From NCBI GenBank assembly GCA_003644445.1, contig QNCG01000005.1, positions 1 through 35,007 on the forward strand: a stretch of 35,007 bases of DNA, read 5' to 3'. This DNA comes from Candidatus Duberdicusella sinuisediminis (GTDB taxonomy: Bacteria; Omnitrophota; Gorgyraeia; Duberdicusellales; Duberdicusellaceae). Position numbers and translations under genes: made by a program. This document shows, piece after piece, positions 5,414 through 13,761 of the stretch (positions within the stretch are counted from its first letter, which is position 1; each line of letters begins with the position of its first letter). The notes under the pieces were generated by a model. It saw nothing but the letters and a program-made list of their open reading frames with translations. It was not told where the DNA came from and did no database searches.

Positions 5414-7878
5414 GTTACAACTTTAAAGAGATTGAGAAAAAGTGGCAGAAGTATTGGGAAGAAATTGGTCTCTTCTCTGTAGATAATAAAGACAGAAGCA
5501 AATCCAAATATTATTGTCTAGTTATGTTTCCTTATCCTTCTTCTGAGCTTCATGTAGGGCATGCCCGCAACTACATAATTGGAGATGCTGTTGTCCGCTA
5601 TAAGATTATGCAAGGTTATAAAGTTTTGTCTCCTATGGGCTGGGATGCTTTTGGTTTACCTGCAGAAAACCAGGCTATAAAACACAACATCCCTCCCCGG
5701 GTCTGGACTTATAACAATATAAGAAGAATTAAACAACAACTTAATAGTTGGGGTATAGGCTATGATTGGAAGAGGGAGGTTACTACCTGTGAGCCTTCTT
5801 ATTATAAGTGGACCCAATGGTTTTTTTTAAAACTCTTTGAAAAAGGTTTAGCCTACAAGAAGAAAGCAGAAGTTAATTTTTGTCCTAGCTGTCAGACGGT
5901 TTTAGCCAATGAACAGGTTATAAATGGCCAGTGTGAAAGGTGTTCAGCTGAAGTTGTTCAAAAAGAACTTGAACAGTGGTTTTTTAAGATTACTGCTTAT
6001 GCAGAAAGGTTATTAGAGGATTTAAAGTTATTAGAGCATTGGCCAGAAAGAGTGAAAATAATGCAGGAAAATTGGATTGGGAGGTCAGAAGGGGTAGAAA
6101 TAGACTTCTCCTTAAAGGGCAAGGACTTTAAAATAAGATGTTTTACTACCCGGGTAGATACTATCTTTGGGGCAACTTTTTTAGCTTTGTCCTGTGAACA
6201 TCCTTTAGCTGGAGAGCTTATAAAGGATTCTCCTAATTTTCAAGAACTTAAAAAGTTTGTAGAGAAAGTTAGAAATCAGCCTAAATCAGCAAGATTGCAG
6301 GAGAGCTTTGAGAAGGAAGGAGTATTTACCGGCAAATTTGCTATAAATCCTATGACTGGCGAGGAAATCCCGGTGTGGTTGGCTAATTATATTTTGACTG
6401 AATACGGCACAGGCGCTATTATGTGTGTGCCTGCTCATGATAGAAGAGATTATGAGTTTGCTAAAAAGTATAATCTTCCTATAAAAGAAGTGATTAAGAA
6501 ACTTAAGGCAAATTCTAAAGATTTAGAACCTGTTTATGAAGGAGAAGGGGTTTTAGTTAATTCCGGAAATTTCTCAGGGTTAACTTCAGCAGAAGCTAAA
6601 GAGAAGATAGCTTTATATATGGAGGAACATAATATAGGTAAGAGAGCAGTAAATTATAAATTGAGAGATTGGCTTATCTCCCGCCAGAGATATTGGGGAG
6701 CTCCCATCCCTATAGTTTATTGTAAAGAATGTGGGATTGTCCCTGTGTCTGAAAAGGATTTACCTGTGCTTTTGCCCGAGAATGTAGAGTTTAAACCCAC
6801 TGGAGAATCTCCCCTTAACTTTGTAGAAGAGTTTTTAAAGTGTGAGTGTCCTAAGTGTGGGCAGAAAGCTCAAAGAGAGACTGATACTATGGATACCTTT
6901 GTAGATTCCAGCTGGTATTATCTAAGATATATTTCTTCTCAAGATAATGAAAAGCCTTTTGATTCTGAAGATGTAAATTACTGGTTACCGGTTGACCAGT
7001 ATATTGGGGGCGTAGAACATGCGATTTTACATCTGATGTATTCCCGGTTTATAAACAAATTTTTATATGATTTAGGTTTAGTTGATTTTAAAGAGCCTTT
7101 TAAAAGGCTCTTTACTCAGGGGATGATTGTAAAAGATGGAGCTAAGATGTCCAAATCTAAGGGTAATGTGGTTTCTCCTGACTATATAATTGACAGATAC
7201 GGCGTAGATACTATGAGGCTTTATATTCTTTTTATGGGGCCTCCTCAAAAAGATGCTGAATGGCAGGATGAAGGTTTAACCGGTTGTTTTAGATTTTTAA
7301 AAAGAGCTTTCAGACTTTTAGAGTTAGTAAAAGATTTAAAACTTAAACCACAATCTTCAATTTCTCAGCCCCAGAGTTCAGAAGAGAGAGATTTGTTGAA
7401 GAAGCTACACTTTACTATAAAAGAAGTAACCCAGGATATGGAAGGAGATTTCCAATTTAATACTGCCATAAGTAAAATTATGGAGTTAGTTAACGAGATA
7501 TATAAGAAGATTCAGAGCCCTCATTTTAAAATTCAAATAAATACATTAACAGAAGCAATAAAAACTGTATTTTTATTATTAGCTCCCTTTTCTCCCCACA
7601 TAGCTGAAGAAGCTTGGCGGATTTTAGGGGGTAAAGATTCCATATTCAAGGAGAAATGGCCTGAATATGACGAGAAATATCTGGTAGAGGAAGAATTAGA
7701 ATTAGCAGTAATTATAAAGGGTAAAGTAAGAGCCCGGGTGAAAGTAGCGGCAAACATTTCTGAAGAAGAATTGAAAAATAAAGTTTTATCCTTAGAGAAG
7801 GTAAAACACCACCTTAAAGGAGAATCTCCTAAAAAGGTAATTTATATAAAAAATAAATTAGTGAATATAGTAGTTTAA
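5410..7878 (+). CDS. leuS: leucyl-tRNA synthetase
   Basis: An 822-aa class I aminoacyl-tRNA synthetase of bacterial LeuRS type, charging tRNA-Leu in the cytoplasm. The HIGH-type motif is HVGH at 48-51 in PYPSSELHVGHARNY, and KMSKSKG is at about 579-585. A zinc-binding Cys cluster (CPSC...CERC) lies near 157-178, and a second (CKEC...CPKC) follows the editing domain. The CP1 editing domain is recognised by TTRVDTIFGATFLALS and GTGAIMCVPAHDRRD. The C-terminal anticodon-binding and LeuRS-specific region is present, so the protein is full length. leuS is followed here by comEA/comEC and then by lptE and holA, an expanded version of the classical leuS-lptE-holA order. Confidence 0.97.
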   Translation: MSYNFKEIEKKWQKYWEEIGLFSVDNKDRSKSKYYCLVMFPYPSSELHVGHARNYIIGDAVVRYKIMQGYKVLSPMGWDAFGLPAENQAIKHNIPPRVWTYNNIRRIKQQLNSWGIGYDWKREVTTCEPSYYKWTQWFFLKLFEKGLAYKKKAEVNFCPSCQTVLANEQVINGQCERCSAEVVQKELEQWFFKITAYAERLLEDLKLLEHWPERVKIMQENWIGRSEGVEIDFSLKGKDFKIRCFTTRVDTIFGATFLALSCEHPLAGELIKDSPNFQELKKFVEKVRNQPKSARLQESFEKEGVFTGKFAINPMTGEEIPVWLANYILTEYGTGAIMCVPAHDRRDYEFAKKYNLPIKEVIKKLKANSKDLEPVYEGEGVLVNSGNFSGLTSAEAKEKIALYMEEHNIGKRAVNYKLRDWLISRQRYWGAPIPIVYCKECGIVPVSEKDLPVLLPENVEFKPTGESPLNFVEEFLKCECPKCGQKAQRETDTMDTFVDSSWYYLRYISSQDNEKPFDSEDVNYWLPVDQYIGGVEHAILHLMYSRFINKFLYDLGLVDFKEPFKRLFTQGMIVKDGAKMSKSKGNVVSPDYIIDRYGVDTMRLYILFMGPPQKDAEWQDEGLTGCFRFLKRAFRLLELVKDLKLKPQSSISQPQSSEERDLLKKLHFTIKEVTQDMEGDFQFNTAISKIMELVNEIYKKIQSPHFKIQINTLTEAIKTVFLLLAPFSPHIAEEAWRILGGKDSIFKEKWPEYDEKYLVEEELELAVIIKGKVRARVKVAANISEEELKNKVLSLEKVKHHLKGESPKKVIYIKNKLVNIVV

Positions 7879-7879
7879 G

Positions 7880-8212
7880 GTGTTTTCTCTTACGGTTTCT
7901 GAGAGGAAAGCTTTATTATTTTTAGGTTTTCTCTTAATCTTAGGAGCTTTTCTTAAAAACCTGCCTTCTCAAAGGCTTCCTTCCTTTATCTCTGAAGAAG
8001 CAGTTTCATCCTCTTCTTTTAAAGTAAACATCAATAAAGCTAAGTTTAAAGATTTGATAAAACTCCCTTATATAGGAGAGGTTTTAGCCAAGAGAATAAT
8101 TTCTTATAGAGAAAAAAACGGACCCTTCCAAAGTATTGAGGAGTTAAAAAAAGTAAAAGGTGTAGGAGAGAAGAAGTTAAAGGCTATTAAAAATTTTATT
8201 TCTTTAAATTGA
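7880..8212 (+). CDS. comEA: ComEA-like helix-hairpin-helix DNA-binding protein
   Basis: A 110-aa protein from GTG 7880, one base after the leuS stop. One N-terminal membrane anchor (about residues 11-26, LLFLGFLLILGAFL) is followed by a short linker and a double HhH domain (about 48-108) with VNINKAKFKDLIKLPYIG and KVKGVGEKKLKAIK. This is the ComEA architecture: a membrane-anchored receptor that binds incoming double-stranded DNA during transformation. Adjacency to the ComEC core gene, overlapping by 4 nt, supports the role. The family also includes proteins of unknown function with the same domain, so competence is inferred. Confidence 0.85.
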   Translation: MFSLTVSERKALLFLGFLLILGAFLKNLPSQRLPSFISEEAVSSSSFKVNINKAKFKDLIKLPYIGEVLAKRIISYREKNGPFQSIEELKKVKGVGEKKLKAIKNFISLN

Positions 8213-9633
8213 ATTATATACTTATATGGATATTCTTATCTTTTTTAGCCGGAGAAGTATTTTGTTTTTTGCTAAAGCCTGGTTTTTCCCTCCTTCTTTG
8301 GCTAAGTAGCGCTTCTCTTTTAGCTTCCTATATTTTCTACAAAAAGAAGAAACTGGCCCTTTCTGATTTTTCCCTTCTCTCCTTTTTCTTTTTTCTATCC
8401 GCTTTATATTTTAAGCCTTATAGTTTGAGTATACCTGATTACTTCTTAAAAGAGAGAACAGAAGTTATAGGAAAGATAACCGAACTCCCAATCTCTTATT
8501 CTAGCTACAACCTTTATAAAATACGCTCTAACTATCTAATTTTAAGAGATAAAAAATTCTATTTTCCCGGGTCTATTTTAGTTAAAGACTACTCATTTAG
8601 AAAGCCTTCTTTATTAGATATATATTTATTTGAGGGAAGACTTAGAAAGAATTATCAAAAGAAGGGGTATGTTCTTTATCTTAAGAAAGATAACCCTCCC
8701 CTTAAACTTTACACTTCTAAAGATTTTCGTAAATTTCCCCTGAGGGTTTCGGAAAGGATTTCTTCTTTATTTAAAAAGAATTTTTCTCGGCAAATTTTCA
8801 GTTTTAGCTCAGCTGTATTTTTGGGTAAGAAGGAAGAGTATTTTTCACAAATTAGGAAGATTTTTGTAGAGGCAGGAACCTGCCACATTTTAGCTATAAG
8901 TGGTTTACACGTAGGGATTGTTTCTACAGTTTTTCTTTTTATCTTTAAACTCGCAAGATTTAAGAGGAGAACCCGTTTTATTTTAACTATACCTTTAGTC
9001 CTATTTTATGCTTTTCTTTCTGGAGCCAGGCCCCCGGTTTTGAGAGCAAGTCTTATGTTTTTAGTCTATGCTTTAAGTTTTCTTTTAAGAAGAAAGTTTT
9101 TAATTTTTAATTCTTTAGCTTTGGCCGGATTAATAGACCTTTTTATTAAGCCTGATGATTTTTTAACTGTTAGTTTTCAGCTTTCTTTTTTAGCTGTTTT
9201 TTCTATAAGTTTAGGTTTCAGGTATTTCTATGTAAAAAGAAAGCTTACTCTTTTAGAAAAGATTAGAATTCTCTTTCTGGTCTCTCTTTTTGCCAACTTA
9301 GGTTTAGCCGGCCTTTTAAGCTTCTACTTTGGCAAGGTCTATATTTTAAATCTTTTTACCAATATATTAGTTATACCTTATCTGGGGTTGATTTTTTACT
9401 CTTTGTTTGTATTTTTAGGTCTTTCTTTTATCGGCCCTTTAAGAGAGGTACTTTGTTTAGCTTGTTCTTTCTTAATTGGTTTATTTTTGAAGATAAATTA
9501 TTTTTTCTCAAACTTTCCTCTGAGCTACCTTAACTATAGGTTCTCTTTTAAAGAGTTATCTTTCTACTATTTATTTCTCTTGTTGATTATTACTTTTAAA
9601 ATAAGGAGAAATAAGATACCCCGCCCTTTTTAA
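8209..9633 (+). CDS. comEC: ComEC/Rec2 competence channel core, no C-terminal MBL domain
   Basis: A 474-aa polytopic membrane protein from TTG 8209, overlapping the comEA stop (TTGA). It has N-terminal hydrophobic segments and an extracytoplasmic domain about 70-170 (DUF4131-like region). The Competence domain follows (about 200-470), with family signatures CHILAISGLHVGIVS, LSGARPPVLRASLMF and SFQLSFLAVFSISLG. It should form the inner-membrane channel for single-stranded DNA in natural transformation. The metallo-beta-lactamase-like domain found at the C-terminus of full ComEC (total about 750 aa) is absent; the gene ends right after the membrane domain. No in-frame remnant of that domain is visible downstream. 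Confidence 0.9.
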   Translation: MNYILIWIFLSFLAGEVFCFLLKPGFSLLLWLSSASLLASYIFYKKKKLALSDFSLLSFFFFLSALYFKPYSLSIPDYFLKERTEVIGKITELPISYSSYNLYKIRSNYLILRDKKFYFPGSILVKDYSFRKPSLLDIYLFEGRLRKNYQKKGYVLYLKKDNPPLKLYTSKDFRKFPLRVSERISSLFKKNFSRQIFSFSSAVFLGKKEEYFSQIRKIFVEAGTCHILAISGLHVGIVSTVFLFIFKLARFKRRTRFILTIPLVLFYAFLSGARPPVLRASLMFLVYALSFLLRRKFLIFNSLALAGLIDLFIKPDDFLTVSFQLSFLAVFSISLGFRYFYVKRKLTLLEKIRILFLVSLFANLGLAGLLSFYFGKVYILNLFTNILVIPYLGLIFYSLFVFLGLSFIGPLREVLCLACSFLIGLFLKINYFFSNFPLSYLNYRFSFKELSFYYLFLLLIITFKIRRNKIPRPF

Positions 9634-9643
9634 AGAGCGGGGT
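9618..9643 (+). terminator. G+C-rich hairpin at the end of comEC
   Basis: ACCCCGC (9618-9624) pairs with GCGGGGT (9637-9643), with an inner CTTT/AAAG pairing, forming a long hairpin that contains the comEC stop codon. No clean T tract follows. A second candidate pairing uses the same GCGGG arm with CCCGC at 9655-9659. It could act as a terminator or as an mRNA-end stabiliser. Confidence 0.4.
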
Positions 9644-9745
9644 CCGTGGCTTTTCCCGCCTAAAAGCGAGACACTTAAAGTATAACCTAAAATCTTTTAT
9701 TTTTTCTATCCTTAAAGAAGTTTTTCTGGAAGCGTTTTCTTTAAT

Positions 9746-9774
9746 TTGACATTTTCTATTTATTTTGTTATAGT
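9746..9774 (+). promoter_or_regulatory. near-consensus promoter directly before the bamD-like gene
   Basis: TTGACA (9746-9751), a 17-bp spacer and TATAGT (9769-9774). The expected transcription start, about 7 nt downstream, is at or within a few nt of the ATG at 9785, so the transcript would be leaderless or nearly so. It likely drives the bamD-lptE-holA run. Confidence 0.7.
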
Positions 9775-9784
9775 TTAAGAGCCG

Positions 9785-10729
9785 ATGAGAAAGATACTGA
9801 TATTATTTATAGGAGGAGTTTTATTTTCTAATTTAGCCTATCCTTTTTGGATTTGGTCTCCTAAATCTAAAAAATGGAGAAATCCCGAATATTCTCCTTT
9901 AGCTTCTCCCCAGGCTCAATTAGAAAAGGCTCTTAAATTTTATAAGGCTAAAGATTATCCTCAGGCTCTTAAAGAATTTAAAAAGTTAGTAGCCCATTTT
10001 CCTGATGCCAAACAAGCCCCCTTAGCTCAGTATTATATAGGAAGGGTTTTAGAAGATATGGGAAAGCCTTACCAGGCTTTTAAAGAATACCAGAAGGTAA
10101 TAGATTCTTATCCTTATAGTGAGAAGATAACTGAAATTATAGAGAGAGAGTATAAGATAGGAGAATTTTTTTTAAATAGGCCAGAGAAGAAATGGCCAGC
10201 TCAGATTTTAGAAGAATTATTTGAACATCCCTCAATTGAGATATTTAAGAAAGTGATTGATAATGCTCCTTATTCTGAATATGCTTCTAAGAGTTTATAT
10301 AAATTAGGTCTTCTCTATAAAGCTTTAGGTAGATATGATGAAGCCATAAAGTCTTTTAGGGAATTGGAAGAAAAGTATCCTGAAAGTGAGTGGGCAGAGC
10401 CTGCTAAGTATCAGCTGGCCTTGTGTAGTCTAAGGGCTTCACCAGGAAGTGATTATGACCAAACTTTAACTCAGGAGGCAAAGAAGCGTTTGGAGGAACT
10501 TATAGCTGACCACCCCGAGTTAGAAATTTCTCAGCAAGCTCAAAGACAGTTAAAGATGTTAAGGAATAAAGAAGCAAAAAAATTTTTTGATATTGCCCAG
10601 TTTTATTATAAACAGAGAGAATACTTGAGTGCTAAAGTTTATTATGAGTATGTATTAAAAAACTATCCTCAGACTCTCTGGGCAGAGGAATCAGAAAAGA
10701 TGTTAGAGAAAATAAAGGAGTTGAAATGA
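9785..10729 (+). CDS. bamD: BamD-like outer-membrane assembly TPR protein
   Basis: A 314-aa exported TPR protein. An N-terminal hydrophobic signal (about 4-19) is followed by tandem tetratricopeptide repeats: QLEKALKFYKAKDYPQALKE, QAPLAQYYIGRVLEDMGKPY, YASKSLYKLGLLYKALGRYD and a final repeat ending KNYPQTLWAEESEKM. This is the pattern of BamD/YfiO or YbgF-like proteins, which act with BamA to insert beta-barrels in the outer membrane. Unlike typical BamD there is no lipobox Cys after the signal, so it may be periplasmic or signal-anchored. It is co-transcribed with lptE (4-nt overlap), which fits an envelope-biogenesis role. Assignment to BamD rather than another TPR protein is moderate. Confidence 0.65.
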   Translation: MRKILILFIGGVLFSNLAYPFWIWSPKSKKWRNPEYSPLASPQAQLEKALKFYKAKDYPQALKEFKKLVAHFPDAKQAPLAQYYIGRVLEDMGKPYQAFKEYQKVIDSYPYSEKITEIIEREYKIGEFFLNRPEKKWPAQILEELFEHPSIEIFKKVIDNAPYSEYASKSLYKLGLLYKALGRYDEAIKSFRELEEKYPESEWAEPAKYQLALCSLRASPGSDYDQTLTQEAKKRLEELIADHPELEISQQAQRQLKMLRNKEAKKFFDIAQFYYKQREYLSAKVYYEYVLKNYPQTLWAEESEKMLEKIKELK

Positions 10730-11262
10730 GAAAGCGGTTGTTATTAAGCATTTATTTTCTTTTAGTTGTTAGTATTTTGGGTTGTGGCTATACTACCCGG
10801 GGGTTTTTGAATCCTGATTATAAAAGTATTTTTGTAAAACCGGTCTTAAATAAATTAACCTTTACTAAGGAAACTCAGGAATATAGAGATTTTAGGAGTA
10901 TCCCTCCTCTTTTGGAGGATTCTTTTACTAAAGCTTTAATATCCCGATTTAATCTTGATGGTAATCTAAGAGTAGATAGAGAAGAGACCGCAGATTTGAT
11001 TTTGGAGACTGAAATTACTGACTTTTTGCGAGAAACCTTAAGATATACTGACCAAGATAGGGTCCAGGAATACAGATTAAAAATTTACTTTACTTACAAG
11101 CTTTATGACAAGGCTGACAACCTAGTAAGAAAAAAGAGTTTAGTTAGTGATACTGCTTATGCTTTAGAGGGGAAATCTGCTAAGAGTGAAGATTCTGCTA
11201 TTTCAGATTTATTGGATGATGCTGCTCGAAGAATAGTCGAAGATATTGTTGAAGAGTGGTAG
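10726..11262 (+). CDS. lptE: LptE-like LPS-assembly lipoprotein
   Basis: A 178-aa protein starting ATG 10726, overlapping the previous stop by ATGA. The N-terminus is a lipoprotein signal peptide with lipobox SILGC and Cys20 as the lipidation site, followed by GYTTRGFLNPDYKSIFVKPVLNKL, which matches the N-terminus of LptE-family proteins. LptE plugs the LptD barrel and helps place lipopolysaccharide in the outer leaflet. The length suits the family. Position between the BamD-like gene and holA, downstream of leuS, agrees with the conserved leuS-lptE-holA neighbourhood. It implies that the cell makes an LPS-type outer membrane. Confidence 0.85.
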   Translation: MRKRLLLSIYFLLVVSILGCGYTTRGFLNPDYKSIFVKPVLNKLTFTKETQEYRDFRSIPPLLEDSFTKALISRFNLDGNLRVDREETADLILETEITDFLRETLRYTDQDRVQEYRLKIYFTYKLYDKADNLVRKKSLVSDTAYALEGKSAKSEDSAISDLLDDAARRIVEDIVEEW

Positions 11263-11930
11263 AAAAGAGGATTTTAGTAATCTTCGGGAGAGATTTCTCT
11301 ACCAAGAAGAAGCATATTGAGGAATTTAAAAAAGTCCTTTCTCTACATTACCCTTCCTTAGCCTTAGTAAACTTGTTTTCTCAGGATATTTCTTTGCTCC
11401 AGCTTCAAAAGGAAATGGAAAATATTTCTTTCAGCAAAAGGTTGTTTATCTTTAGAAATTCTGAAAAACTTTCTCCAGAAATAAAAGATTATCTTAAAAA
11501 GGTTATAAGAGGGAAGAGGCTGAGAGATTTTCTCATATTTGATTTTGCTTTAGACTCTTCTCAGCGGGAAAGAATAAAGAAAGATAGATTTTTTTCTTTT
11601 CTTTTCCGTATAAGCCCCCCTTTTAAGACCGGGGGAGGCCTCAAAGACTATACTTTTAACGATTTACGGTTGGCTTTGGTAAGAGGTTTACCTCTTCGGG
11701 CTTTAGAGATTATTGATTACTTCCTTAAAAAAGGAAGAAAAGATAGGATTTCTTTACAGATTTTAGGTCTTATGGTTAAGGTATTCGTGGATAATGCTCC
11801 TTATCCTTTAAAAGGTAGAAACCTTAAGTATATATTTGAAATAGAAAGGTTAATCAAGGAAGGTAAGATTTCCTTCCAGTTAGCTTTAGAGCTGTTAGTT
11901 TTTAAGCTCCTCCTTAAGCAGAGAGCTTAA
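11256..11930 (+). CDS. holA: short DNA polymerase III delta subunit (HolA-like)
   Basis: A 224-aa protein from GTG 11256, overlapping the lptE stop. The N-terminal part has the HolA pattern (RILVIFGRDFSTKKKHIEEF, then RLFIFRNSEKLSPEIKDYL), and the C-terminal part has the helical collar-like pattern (RLALVRGLPLRALEIIDYF; IERLIKEGKISFQLALELL). It would be the delta subunit that opens the beta clamp during clamp loading. Typical HolA is about 330-340 aa, so roughly 100 residues are missing, mainly in the middle domain. Genomic position (lptE-holA-rpsT) strongly supports the call. The 3' end overlaps the convergent rpsT gene by 36 bp. Confidence 0.65.
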   Translation: MVEKRILVIFGRDFSTKKKHIEEFKKVLSLHYPSLALVNLFSQDISLLQLQKEMENISFSKRLFIFRNSEKLSPEIKDYLKKVIRGKRLRDFLIFDFALDSSQRERIKKDRFFSFLFRISPPFKTGGGLKDYTFNDLRLALVRGLPLRALEIIDYFLKKGRKDRISLQILGLMVKVFVDNAPYPLKGRNLKYIFEIERLIKEGKISFQLALELLVFKLLLKQRA

Positions 11931-12176
11931 TTTTTGAGAAAGACGAGATTTTTTCCGACTGGCTTTATTTTTGTGGATATATTTTTTAGCTGCAGCCTTG
12001 TCTAAAGCCTTATAGAGCAGGCTTTGAGTTTTTTTGGCTTCTTCTATATTTTTCTCTTTTATTGCCCGTAAGAATCTTTTTTTAGCCTGCTTTATCTTAT
12101 TTTTTAGGGCTAAGTTTCTTAGTCTTCTTTTTTGGTCAGCGTTTAATCTTTTTTTTGCTGATTTTCTTTGAGGCAT
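11895..12176 (-). CDS. rpsT: 30S ribosomal protein S20
   Basis: A 93-aa, very Lys/Arg-rich protein (starting MPQRKSAKKRLNADQKRRLR) with the S20 hallmark helical layout and NKASRKKSRLSQK near the C-terminus. It binds 16S rRNA in the small subunit. ATG at 12176 is preceded on the minus strand by AAAGGAG. Its 3' end overlaps holA by 36 bp in a convergent arrangement, so transcripts from the two genes would be antisense to each other there. Confidence 0.95.
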   Translation of the reverse strand: MPQRKSAKKRLNADQKRRLRNLALKNKIKQAKKRFLRAIKEKNIEEAKKTQSLLYKALDKAAAKKYIHKNKASRKKSRLSQKLSSLLKEELKN

Positions 12177-12203
12177 TTTAACTCCTTTTTGGAAAGTTAG
12201 AAA

Positions 12204-12232
12204 AATTAAATCAGAAATTTAGAAAATGTCAA
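12204..12232 (-). promoter_or_regulatory. rpsT promoter overlapping the murJ start
   Basis: On the minus strand TTGACA (12232-12227), a 17-bp spacer and TTAATT (12209-12204). The start would be near 12197, leaving a leader of about 20 nt that contains the rpsT Shine-Dalgarno. The -35 box shares bases with the murJ ATG (12226-12228). Confidence 0.55.
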
Positions 12233-13761
12233 GGATTTTTAAGAAAATAATTAAAAATACCTTTATTATTTCTTTGGGAACTTTGGCTTCCCGAATTTTG
12301 GGGTTTTTCCGAGATATCCTTATAGCCAACTTCTTTGGAACTTCTTTTCTCATTGAAGCCTTCCTGGTAGCCTTTAGACTCCCCAATATTTTCCGGTCTC
12401 TCTTAGGAGAAGGAGCTGTGGATTCAGTGGTTATTCCGGTAATTTCCGAGTATAAAGAGAAAGATTTTATAAGAGTATGTAGTCATTTGATTACTACTTG
12501 TTGTTTTCTTTTATCGATAGTAGTAGTCTTGGGAATAGTTTTTGCTAAGTATATAGTAGTATTAACTGCTCCAGGGTTTCTCCTCTCTCCAGAAAAATTT
12601 GAGTTAACTGTAAGGTTAACACGAATCGTTTTCTCTTATCTTCTTTTTATAGGGTTATCAGCTAATTTAGGAGGCATCCTCTATACCAGAGGAAATTTTT
12701 TTGTTCCTTCCTTTTCTCCTTTACTGCTTAATCTTACAGTGATTCTCGGTATATGTTTATTATCTGTCTTTAAAGAAGAGCCGATATATACTCTCTCCTA
12801 TTTTGTAATATTAGCAGGGCTCTTGCAATTTCTCTGGAATTTTTTGGCTTCTCGGAGATACTTTAACCTAACTTTTAATCTTAAGAAAGCTTTATTAGAT
12901 AAAGCTACGCTTAAGATGGGTAAACTTTCTTTACCCAGGATTTGGTCAGTAGCAATTTATCATATAAATGTTTTTTTGGATACATTTTTGGCTTCTTTTT
13001 CTAATATAGTAGGAGAAGGAGCTGTAGCCGGGATTTATTACTCCAATAGGTTAATTCAATTTCCTCTGGCTCTTTTTAGCTTGAGTATTTCCCGGGCTGT
13101 TCTTCCCCAATTGTCTAACCTTAGTGCTGAAGAAAAATTTGAGGAGTTTAATTCTACTCTCTCTTTTTCTTTGAAGAACCTCTCTTTCTTTATGATTCCT
13201 TTTAGCCTGTTTTTTCTATTTTTTTCTTCTCCTTTAATAGAGGTAATTTTTAAACGGGGAGTCTTTGACAGTTATTCAGTTAATATTACATCTTCAGCTT
13301 TATTCTTTTATTCTTTAGGGCTTTTTTTCTTTTCTTCATCAAGGCTTTTAATTAGTGCTTTTTATTCTTTAAAAGATACTAAGACTCCGGCTAAGATTTC
13401 TACTTTTGTCCTACTAATTAACTTTATATTAAGTATAATATTAATGAGGCCTCTTAAAATTGGGGGGTTGGCTTTTGCTAGTAGTATTTCTTCAACTGTA
13501 GGGTTTTTATTTCTCTTAAAGGTTTTGGAGAAGAGAATAGGGGTTATTAAAGGGTTAGGAGTTTCCTGGCTTAAGTTAACTGGAATTAGTATAATTAGTG
13601 TAGGGATAGGCAAGGTTTATTTTGTTCTGAGTGAATTTGCTCTTTTACCTAAGATAGTTTTAACTATGGGGATAATTATGGTAATCTTCTTTATTCTCTG
13701 TTCTTTAGGGAAGATAGAGCCTTTACCCAGGATTGGGAGATGGATATTCGGGGGAAAATAA
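12226..13761 (+). CDS. murJ: lipid II flippase MurJ (MviN)
   Basis: A 511-aa inner-membrane protein with about 14 hydrophobic segments, matching MurJ length. Family signatures near the N-terminus are SLGTLASRILGFFRDILIANFFG and AFLVAFRLPNIFRSLLGEGAVDSVVIPV, with the conserved Arg residues of the central cavity. Later segments include YYSNRLIQFPLALFSLSISRAVLPQLS. MurJ moves lipid-linked peptidoglycan precursor across the cytoplasmic membrane. The start ATG 12226 has little Shine-Dalgarno. The stop overlaps the uvrC start by 22 bp. Confidence 0.95.
   Translation: MSRIFKKIIKNTFIISLGTLASRILGFFRDILIANFFGTSFLIEAFLVAFRLPNIFRSLLGEGAVDSVVIPVISEYKEKDFIRVCSHLITTCCFLLSIVVVLGIVFAKYIVVLTAPGFLLSPEKFELTVRLTRIVFSYLLFIGLSANLGGILYTRGNFFVPSFSPLLLNLTVILGICLLSVFKEEPIYTLSYFVILAGLLQFLWNFLASRRYFNLTFNLKKALLDKATLKMGKLSLPRIWSVAIYHINVFLDTFLASFSNIVGEGAVAGIYYSNRLIQFPLALFSLSISRAVLPQLSNLSAEEKFEEFNSTLSFSLKNLSFFMIPFSLFFLFFSSPLIEVIFKRGVFDSYSVNITSSALFFYSLGLFFFSSSRLLISAFYSLKDTKTPAKISTFVLLINFILSIILMRPLKIGGLAFASSISSTVGFLFLLKVLEKRIGVIKGLGVSWLKLTGISIISVGIGKVYFVLSEFALLPKIVLTMGIIMVIFFILCSLGKIEPLPRIGRWIFGGK

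Noticed and set aside
7089-7114. Perfect 26-bp palindrome that resembles a terminator stem
   Set aside because: It lies inside leuS, encoding DFKEPFKRLFTQ with normal family sequence, and has no following T tract; most likely a chance result of codon choice.
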